Below are positions 26,768 to 33,811 of a DNA stretch of 33,811 bases, piece by piece; positions within the stretch are counted from its first letter, which is position 1, and each line of letters opens with the position of its first letter. Position numbers and translations under genes: made by a program. Source of the stretch: Puniceibacterium antarcticum (GTDB lineage Bacteria; Pseudomonadota; Alphaproteobacteria; Rhodobacterales; Rhodobacteraceae); NCBI RefSeq assembly GCF_002760615.1, contig NZ_AWWI01000146.1, positions 1 to 33,811 of the forward strand, in the 5' to 3' direction. Below the pieces are notes generated by a model. It was not told the DNA's origin. It did no database searches and saw nothing but the letters and a program-made list of their open reading frames with translations.

Positions 26768-27613
26768 TCAGCTCCCGGCAGGGGCTGGCGCATCGCTGCT
26801 GCTGCTGTTCAGGATCGCGGAAGCTTGTGCGTCAAGCCAGAGCCGCGCCTGGTCCACAGCGGCGACATACTCCGTCAGGAGCGGCTTGGCCACGGGCAGG
26901 GCATCGCTGATCTGCGGCGCAAGAGCATAGGTGGCGCCAAGGAACACCGCCAGAATGATCACGATCAGGAAACCGCGCCCGAAACCGCTGCGCGGCTCGT
27001 CGATGTGGATTGGTGTGCGGATGTTCTGCGCCCCGAATTCGCGCTTTGGGCGGGGCGGCGGGAGCATGGTCTGCTGAATTTCTTCCGCATCTGGCAGCAG
27101 TCCGCGCCGCGACGCCGCTGCGGGTTCCGGTGTGGCGAGGATCGGCGGGGCGCTTGGGGCCGCTGTCGTCGAGGGGCGTTGCGGGCTGGCAATCGCGCCG
27201 GTGCGCTGGCGGCTTTCGTGCGCGGCCTCTTCGCGCAGGACATCGGCCACCTTTGGATCCATGGGCCGGGGGCGAGCGATGGTGGCGCGCACAAGAGATT
27301 GCTGATCCGGCCGCGCGTCCTCCTCATCCTCGTCTTCATCGGGGTTACGATCTGCCAGAGCGGGGGGCGTCGGCGCAACCTGCGGGCTTACAGGTTTCTG
27401 AGGTTCGGCAGGTGGGGCTGGGGTCTCTGGTTCCGGCGCGGCCCGAGGCGTTTGCGGCAGGATCAGTTCCTTTGCCAGAACAGGCTGGTCATCGGGGCGG
27501 TTCTGAAACCAAGTGTGCCTGCAGTTTGAACATTGCACATCCCGACCGTTCAGCGGGATCGCTTCTAGCGGAATTTCGTATTGTGCGCCGCAATTCGGGC
27601 ATGTCAGCCGCAT
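26768..27613 (-). CDS. zinc-ribbon (MJ0042-type) single-span membrane protein
   Basis: The 281-residue protein starts with an MJ0042-type zinc ribbon: CPNC at 5-8 and CSNC at 28-31. A long Pro/Ala-rich disordered region follows, with an acidic run DEDEDEED around 92-99. One transmembrane helix lies at about 214-234 (LIVIILAVFLGATYAL). A short C-terminal part is probably periplasmic, and the zinc ribbon cytoplasmic. The ATG at 27613 has AAGGGG upstream. It is divergent from ftsE and 79 nt upstream of pyrB on the same strand. Function is unknown; the layout suggests a membrane-bound adaptor. The gene pair with divergent ftsE seems usual in this family (from memory). Confidence 0.85.
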   Translation of the reverse strand: MRLTCPNCGAQYEIPLEAIPLNGRDVQCSNCRHTWFQNRPDDQPVLAKELILPQTPRAAPEPETPAPPAEPQKPVSPQVAPTPPALADRNPDEDEDEEDARPDQQSLVRATIARPRPMDPKVADVLREEAAHESRQRTGAIASPQRPSTTAAPSAPPILATPEPAAASRRGLLPDAEEIQQTMLPPPRPKREFGAQNIRTPIHIDEPRSGFGRGFLIVIILAVFLGATYALAPQISDALPVAKPLLTEYVAAVDQARLWLDAQASAILNSSSSDAPAPAGS

Positions 27614-27643
27614 ATTTTCCCCTTAAACCCGCCCTAGTCCACT

Positions 27644-27699
27644 TTGGCGGACCATAGGCCAGCTGATGGACATGGAAAAGTCGAATGTCTGTCCGCCAA
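27644..27699. repeat. 9-bp inverted repeat in the zinc-ribbon/ftsE divergent region
   Basis: TTGGCGGAC (27644-27652) and GTCCGCCAA (27691-27699) are perfect inverted copies 38 nt apart, between two divergent genes. They could be paired operator half-sites or the stem of a larger leader hairpin on the ftsE message. Confidence 0.5.
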
Positions 27700-27763
27700 C
27701 GCATTGAAACCCGTGCGATGCTGCTGCACAACAGAGAATAATCAAAGCCAGGCAGGTGAGCGC

Positions 27764-28450
27764 GTGATCGAGTTGGAAAATGTCGCCTATTCCTATGGCG
27801 GAGGCGCGCTGCTGACGGATATGTCGCTGACATTGGCGCCTGCCTCGTTTCATTTCCTGACCGGACCGTCCGGCGTGGGCAAGACCACCTTCCTCAAGCT
27901 GTGTTATGGCGCGCTGCGCCCGACAACCGGGCAATTGCGGCTGTTTGACCGCGATGTGATGCAGATGGACCGCGAGGCCGTGGCGCTGAGCCGCCGACGG
28001 ATCGGCGTCGTGCATCAGAACTGCCAGTTTCTGGATCACCTGAGCGTGGCCGAAAACATCGCGCTGCCGCTGGTCGTGGCGGGTCTGGACGTGGCGAGCG
28101 AGCAGGACAACCTGCGCGAGCTGATGAGCTGGGTCGGGCTGACCGGGCGCGCCGATGCGCTGCCCCCCGAGCTGTCGGGCGGGGAGCGTCAGCGCGCGGC
28201 GCTGGCCCGGGCGGTGATCATGTCGCCGGATGTGATCCTGGCCGACGAGCCGACCGGGAACGTCGACTGGGAAATGTCGCAGCGCCTGCTGCGGCTTCTG
28301 GTCGAGCTGAACCGCATGGGCAAGACGATCATGATCGCGACCCATGACCTTGGGCTGATCCGCGCGGCCAAGCAACAGGTGCAGGCGCGTGTGCTGCGGA
28401 TATCAAAGCGGCGGCTGCAACTGGCGGGGGCGGGTCTGTGGAGAGATTGA
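27764..28450 (+). CDS. ftsE: cell division ATP-binding protein FtsE
   Basis: FtsE is the ATPase of the FtsEX complex, which sits at the septum and controls peptidoglycan hydrolases. The 228-residue protein has Walker A GPSGVGKTT, Q-loop HQNCQFLDHLSV, signature LSGGERQRAALARA, Walker B VILADEPTGNVD and the switch histidine in ATHD. I choose the GTG at 27764, giving VIELENVAYSYGG, because it matches the family start and AGGTGAG lies just upstream. The 40 codons upstream are open but have no similarity. The stop is immediately before the ftsX coding frame. Confidence 0.94.
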   Translation: MIELENVAYSYGGGALLTDMSLTLAPASFHFLTGPSGVGKTTFLKLCYGALRPTTGQLRLFDRDVMQMDREAVALSRRRIGVVHQNCQFLDHLSVAENIALPLVVAGLDVASEQDNLRELMSWVGLTGRADALPPELSGGERQRAALARAVIMSPDVILADEPTGNVDWEMSQRLLRLLVELNRMGKTIMIATHDLGLIRAAKQQVQARVLRISKRRLQLAGAGLWRD

Positions 28451-28451
28451 C

Positions 28452-29345
28452 CTGACGGTTCTGAGGGATCTTCTGACGCCGGATGCGGGTGCGGACCGCG
28501 TTGTGCCGCCGACGGGGTTTACCGCGCGTCTTACGGTGTTTTCCGCCGGTGCCATGGCGTTTCTTGCGGTGTTCGCACTGGCGCTGTCGCTGGCAGCGGG
28601 GCGGGTTGCGCACAGCTGGGGTGATGCGCTGGCGCGCTCCTCGACCTTGCGCATCGCGGCCGCGCCCGAGGAGATGGCATCGCAGACGGCCACCGCCCTG
28701 CGGGTGCTGCAGACGACACCGGGCATCGCAGCGGCGCAGGCGCTGAGCCCCGAGGAGCAGCGGGCGCTGCTGGAACCCTGGTTCGGGCCGGATCTGCCGC
28801 TGGACACGCTGCCGGTGCCGCAGCTGATTGACATCACGGAAACCTCTGGCGGCTATGATGCCACCGGCCTGCGCCTGCGGCTGAGCGCTGAGGTGCCCGG
28901 CGCGGTGCTGGACGATCACACGCGCTGGCGTCGGCCGCTGGTCACGGCGGCGTCACGGCTGCGGCTGCTGGGCTGGGTGTCGATCTTGCTGATTGCCGCA
29001 TCGACCGGGGCGATGATCACGCTGGCGGCCAAGGCCGCGCTGGCCGCCAATGCGCAGGTGATTGCCGTGCTGCGGTTGGTGGGGGCGACGGATACCTATA
29101 TCGCCAAGGCCTTTGTGCGCCGCTTTACCCTGCGTGCGCTGAGCGGCGCGACGGTGGGCACGGCGCTGGCGGTGCTTGGCATCCTGCTGCTGCCGGATGC
29201 CGGAGAAGAAAGCGGCGTTCTGACCGAGTTCGGCTTTTACGGCGCACAATGGATATGGCCGCTGTTCGTGCCGCCGCTGGCGGCGGTGGTGGCGTTGCTT
29301 GCGACGCGGTCGGCGGCGCGGCGGGTACTTGAGGAGTTGGCCTGA
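28452..29345 (+). CDS. ftsX: cell division permease-like protein FtsX
   Basis: FtsX is the membrane partner of FtsE. About 297 residues are visible with four helices: TM1 in AMAFLAVFALALSLAAG, a periplasmic loop, TM2 in GWVSILLIAASTGAMITLA, TM3 in ATVGTALAVLGILLL and TM4 in PLFVPPLAAVVALLA. No ATG exists near the expected start. The best candidate is CTG at 28452, one base after the ftsE stop, with GGAGAG 6 nt upstream, giving (M)TVLRDLLTPDAGADRVVPPTGF. A GTG at 28389 is the only other option and would overlap ftsE by 62 nt. The stop overlaps the acyltransferase ATG by one base. Confidence 0.88.
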   Translation: MTVLRDLLTPDAGADRVVPPTGFTARLTVFSAGAMAFLAVFALALSLAAGRVAHSWGDALARSSTLRIAAAPEEMASQTATALRVLQTTPGIAAAQALSPEEQRALLEPWFGPDLPLDTLPVPQLIDITETSGGYDATGLRLRLSAEVPGAVLDDHTRWRRPLVTAASRLRLLGWVSILLIAASTGAMITLAAKAALAANAQVIAVLRLVGATDTYIAKAFVRRFTLRALSGATVGTALAVLGILLLPDAGEESGVLTEFGFYGAQWIWPLFVPPLAAVVALLATRSAARRVLEELA

Positions 29346-30079
29346 TGGCATATGCCCTGCAGTGGATGCGGTCGCTGATCTTTGTGGTGTCGATGTATGT
29401 GGGAATGCTGGTTCTGGGGGTCGTGTTCTTTCCCTGGGCGATCGTGTCGCCACGCGGGGCGCGCATGGCCTGTCTGACCTTTTGCCGCTGGGTGCGCTGG
29501 ACCCTGGGCTGGATGGTGGGGCTGAAGACAGAGGTGCGCGGCGCCGTTCCGAGCGACGAGGTGGTTGTCGCCGCCAAGCATCAGTCCTTTCTGGACATCA
29601 TCCTGATCTTCGGCGCGGTGCCTGCGGGCAAGTTCATCATGAAACGCGAACTGCTCTGGGCGCCGATCCTGGGGCAATATGCGCTGCGCATCGGTTGTGT
29701 GCCGGTGGACCGGGGCAAACGGGGCGCTGCGATCAAGAAGATGGCCGCGGATGTAAAGGCCGGGTCCGCCCAGCCCGGTCAGCTGATTATCTATCCGCAG
29801 GGCACGCGCGTCGCCCCGGGGGTGAGGGCGGCCTACAAGGTGGGCACGGCGGTGCTTTATGGCGAGCTGGGGCAGGATTGCGTGCCGGTGGCGACCAATG
29901 TCGGCCTGTTCTGGCCCAAGCGCGGGATCTACCGCAAGCCGGGGGTCGCTGTGGTGGAATTTCTGCCGCGCATCCGGGCAGGATCCTCGCGGGGGACCTT
30001 TCTGACCAGGCTTGAGGCGGATGTGGAGGGCGCGTCTGACGCCCTGATGGCGGAGGCCGGATTTTATGCAGAAGATTGA
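29345..30079 (+). CDS. plsC: 1-acyl-sn-glycerol-3-phosphate acyltransferase-like (PlsC family)
   Basis: This 244-residue protein probably converts lysophosphatidate to phosphatidate at the inner membrane. An N-terminal hydrophobic segment (10-33) anchors it. The catalytic motif is H79-QSFLD (HX4D). Motif II is KRELLWAPILG, followed by a CVPVDRG block. Motif III reads YPQGTR, with Gln where most PlsC have Glu. The start overlaps the ftsX stop (TGATG). A dedicated plsC may exist elsewhere; the coupling to ftsEX suggests lipid supply during division, which is an inference. Confidence 0.9.
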   Translation: MAYALQWMRSLIFVVSMYVGMLVLGVVFFPWAIVSPRGARMACLTFCRWVRWTLGWMVGLKTEVRGAVPSDEVVVAAKHQSFLDIILIFGAVPAGKFIMKRELLWAPILGQYALRIGCVPVDRGKRGAAIKKMAADVKAGSAQPGQLIIYPQGTRVAPGVRAAYKVGTAVLYGELGQDCVPVATNVGLFWPKRGIYRKPGVAVVEFLPRIRAGSSRGTFLTRLEADVEGASDALMAEAGFYAED

Positions 30080-30668
30080 CACGATCGACGCCCTTGAGGC
30101 GCTGTATGGCGCGCCCAGTGAGGTGGCCCTGCGCAAGGTGGCGCGGCGCATGACACCGACCTACCGGCGCTGGATCGCGGCGTCGCGTTTTTGCATTCTG
30201 GCGACTGTCGGTGCGGATGGTTGCGATTCCACCCCGCGCGGCGATGACGGGCCCGTGGTGCAGGAACTGGATCCGGGCACCTTGCTTATGCCCGACTGGC
30301 GGGGGAACAACCGGCTGGATTCGCTGCGCAACATCGTTTCCGACGGTCGTGTGGCACTGATGTTCATGGTGCCCGGCGACAACATCGTGGTGCGGGTGAA
30401 CGGGCGGGCCATCGTGACCGAGGATGCGGCGCTGCGTGCCCGGTTCGTTCAGGCGGGCCGTGAGCCTGCGACGGTGATTGTCGTGGATATCGCGGAAATC
30501 TATGCGCAATGCCCCAAGGCGCTTTTGCGATCCGGCCTGTGGGCGCGTGACGATTCCGCAGGCGTGCCCTCTCTGGGCGATATTCTGGCCGAGATGACCT
30601 CGGGCGAGATTGCGGCACAGGAGTGGGACAAGACCTTTCCGGAACGGGCGGCCAAAACGCTTTGGTGA
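30066..30668 (+). CDS. PPOX-type FMN-dependent flavoprotein
   Basis: This 200-residue protein belongs to the pyridoxamine 5'-phosphate oxidase-like split-barrel flavoproteins, best matching the MSMEG_1061-like subgroup. Visible features are SRFCILATVGADGCDSTPRGD, a strand pair typical of the FMN fold, MPDWRGNNRLDSLRNI and the late CPKALLRSGLW. It overlaps the end of the acyltransferase gene by 14 nt, so it is the last gene of the ftsE unit. Substrate is unknown; the true PdxH is a different subfamily. The composite hairpins at 30685-30743 follow. Confidence 0.87.
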   Translation: MQKIDTIDALEALYGAPSEVALRKVARRMTPTYRRWIAASRFCILATVGADGCDSTPRGDDGPVVQELDPGTLLMPDWRGNNRLDSLRNIVSDGRVALMFMVPGDNIVVRVNGRAIVTEDAALRARFVQAGREPATVIVVDIAEIYAQCPKALLRSGLWARDDSAGVPSLGDILAEMTSGEIAAQEWDKTFPERAAKTLW

Positions 30669-30684
30669 TATTCGGCGAGAGGGG

Positions 30685-30743
30685 GCGCCCAAGAGTTTTT
30701 CTAAAAACTCTTGGCAAGGATTTTCGAAAAAATCCTTGGGCGC
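30685..30743. terminator. composite double hairpin between convergent genes
   Basis: Two hairpins stand in tandem: a perfect 12-bp stem (30689-30700 with 30703-30714) and a 10-bp stem (30715-30724 with 30729-30738, loop CGAA). Both have A/T-rich tips and CAAG/CTTG bases. The outer arms GCGCCCAAG (30685-30693) and CTTGGGCGC (30735-30743) can also pair. It lies 16 nt past the PPOX stop and about 80 nt from the lpdA stop, and contains T-runs on both strands, so two-way termination is likely. Confidence 0.8.
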
Positions 30744-30822
30744 GGGTGGCGAGGATGCGCCCCGATGAGACGGGGGCGGGATCTGGCCTCTAGCGACCCC
30801 GGATCCCGTCCGCCGTTGCGTC

Positions 30823-32211
<1,389 letters not shown>

Positions 32212-32237
32212 GAGAGTATCCTTTCTGGTGGCGGGGC

Positions 32238-32300
32238 GGGGGCGCTGCCCCCGTCTGCCTCTGGCAGACTCCCCCGGGATATTTACGGGCAGATGAAGCC
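32238..32300. repeat. dispersed intergenic repeat, copy B
   Basis: GGGGGCGCTGCCCCCGTC (32238-32255), then TGCCTCTGGCA (a small hairpin), then GACTCCCCCGGGATATTTA and GGGCAGATGAAGCC up to 32300, directly against the MAPEG stop codon. Apart from the central spacer it is nearly identical to copy A at 2677-2732. Here it lies between two co-directional genes, so it may act as an mRNA processing or partial termination site before lpdA. Confidence 0.8.
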
Positions 32301-32696
32301 CTAGAAAAGTGCAGCCAGCAGCATGAGCACGGTGGCGCAGAAACCGACAGCCCAGATCAGCGAGCGCCAGGGGCGCAGGCCGAAGTAATAGGCCGGGATA
32401 TAGAGGATGCGGGCGATCAGGTAGGCGGTCGCACAGAGGGCGGTGATGGCGTTGCCCTGATCAGAAAAGGTAATGACGACTGTGGCGATCGAGAAGAGGA
32501 TCAGCCCTTCGAAATGATTGGTCATTGCGCGCTGCAAGCGGGCGGTCTTTTCGCTGAGCGGTTTGCTGGGCGGGCGGTCCCGCGCCGAGCTTGTGTAGCC
32601 GGCGCCAAGTTCCATGTTCGCGGGGATTGCGAAGAGGGCGAACTGGACGACCTGCAGCAATGCGGCAAGGGTGAGGATGGTGAGTTCGGGGGTCAT
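32301..32696 (-). CDS. MAPEG-family membrane protein
   Basis: This 131-residue inner-membrane protein has four predicted helices at about 4-27, 61-78, 84-107 and 112-131. It matches the MAPEG family (membrane-associated proteins in eicosanoid and glutathione metabolism), whose eukaryotic members use glutathione. Typical marks are the N-terminal [12 protein letters not shown] helix and [17 protein letters not shown] with the conserved RAxxNxxE pattern. Its ATG overlaps the upstream gene stop by 4 nt (ATGA). It is placed between odhB and lpdA. Its role in this setting is not known. Confidence 0.88.
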   Translation of the reverse strand: MTPELTILTLAALLQVVQFALFAIPANMELGAGYTSSARDRPPSKPLSEKTARLQRAMTNHFEGLILFSIATVVITFSDQGNAITALCATAYLIARILYIPAYYFGLRPWRSLIWAVGFCATVLMLLAALF

Positions 32697-32926
32697 ACCG
32701 TCTCCACGAAGTGGTGTTCGGTGGGACCGTGGCCCAGGGCGGCGGTCTTGTCCAGCCAGGCGCGGGCCTTGTCCGCGTCGCTGATGTTGAACAGCGCCCA
32801 GTGGCTGCCAGTGGTCGCATGCCAGAGTTGCAGCAGCGAGACGCCCGCGGTGCTGCGGTTTTCGGCGTCGCCGTCAAAGGCGGTTTTGTCGAAGCTGTCG
32901 TAGCGGGCGAGGAGCTGATGGCTCAT
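32693..32926 (-). CDS. small conserved-type protein of unknown function (77 aa)
   Basis: I do not recognise a named family. The 77-residue protein begins MSHQLLARYDSFDKTAFDGDAENR. Its centre is LLQLWHATTGSHWALFNISDADKARAWLDKTA and its end is HHFVETV. The strand-helix-strand pattern and size suggest a small alpha/beta (ferredoxin-like) fold, acting in the cytoplasm. The ATG has GGAG about 7 nt upstream, and the stop overlaps the MAPEG start by 4 nt, so it is a real, co-translated gene. Confidence 0.75.
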   Translation of the reverse strand: MSHQLLARYDSFDKTAFDGDAENRSTAGVSLLQLWHATTGSHWALFNISDADKARAWLDKTAALGHGPTEHHFVETV

Positions 32927-32984
32927 GCGGGTGACTCCGGTTGCGGGCCTTATGGGGACGCGCGCCCAGTTGCCCGGTGATACT

Positions 32985-33000
32985 GCGGGGTGACCCCCGC
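32985..33000 (-). terminator. possible GC hairpin after odhB
   Basis: GCGGGG and CCCCGC pair around TGAC, about 50 nt past the odhB stop codon in a very GC-rich stretch. There is no T-run, so it may only slow or stabilise the message. The genes to the left could still be read through from odhB. Confidence 0.3.
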
Positions 33001-33050
33001 CCTACGGGAGGACGGGGAGCCGGGGCGGGGTTACACACCCGCCACGGTGT

Positions 33051-33811
<761 letters not shown>

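Overview
The window looks like chromosome from a marine-type Rhodobacteraceae (Roseobacter group, Alphaproteobacteria). The evidence is a high GC content, an F1-only ATP synthase operon (atpHAGDC) without F0 genes beside it, ftsE-ftsX followed by an acyltransferase, pyrB linked to a degenerate pyrC, and lpdA linked to odhB through a MAPEG gene. Nearly all of it is housekeeping or conserved accessory DNA. I see no prophage, insertion sequence, transposase, CRISPR array, rRNA or convincing tRNA.

Layout. 1-5.2 kb: a family 5 solute-binding protein (-), panC (+), an M20 deacylase (-) and a DUF2125 envelope protein (-). 5.2-8.9 kb (+): a ChaC-like gamma-glutamylcyclotransferase, then a tight two-gene unit encoding a MotA/TolQ/ExbB-type channel protein and a MotB/OmpA-type partner with a very long coiled coil. 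9.2-12.5 kb (-): clpA and gloB. 12.6-13.3 kb (+): a methyltransferase divergent from gloB. 13.8-18.7 kb (+): atpHAGDC, closed by a strong intrinsic terminator. 19-20.6 kb (+): an MscS-type channel. 20.6-21.6 kb (-): prs. 21.7-23.1 kb (+): a DsbA-fold isomerase and an alpha/beta hydrolase, coupled. 23.2-27.6 kb (-): a zinc-ribbon membrane protein, pyrB, an unrecognised tail-anchored protein, a pyrC-like pseudo-enzyme and plsY. 27.8-30.7 kb (+): ftsE, ftsX, a plsC-like acyltransferase and a PPOX flavoprotein. 30.8 kb to the end (-): lpdA, a MAPEG protein, a 77-residue protein and the C-terminal part of odhB, whose start lies beyond the window.

How they work together. Two neighbouring divergent transcription units link the cell envelope with growth. 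One has pyrimidine synthesis plus the first acyl transfer of phospholipid synthesis (PlsY). The other has FtsEX plus an acyltransferase of the type that performs the second transfer. lpdA and odhB supply E3 and E2 of 2-oxoglutarate dehydrogenase.

The points most worth a second look are the uncharacterised rotary-motor-like pair at 5.8-8.9 kb, the apparent loss of metal ligands in the pyrB-linked PyrC homologue, the unknown tail-anchored protein lodged between them, the likely non-ATG start of ftsX, and several intergenic structured repeats. The repeats are a dispersed GC-hairpin element in three places and a two-hairpin composite palindrome after the PPOX gene.
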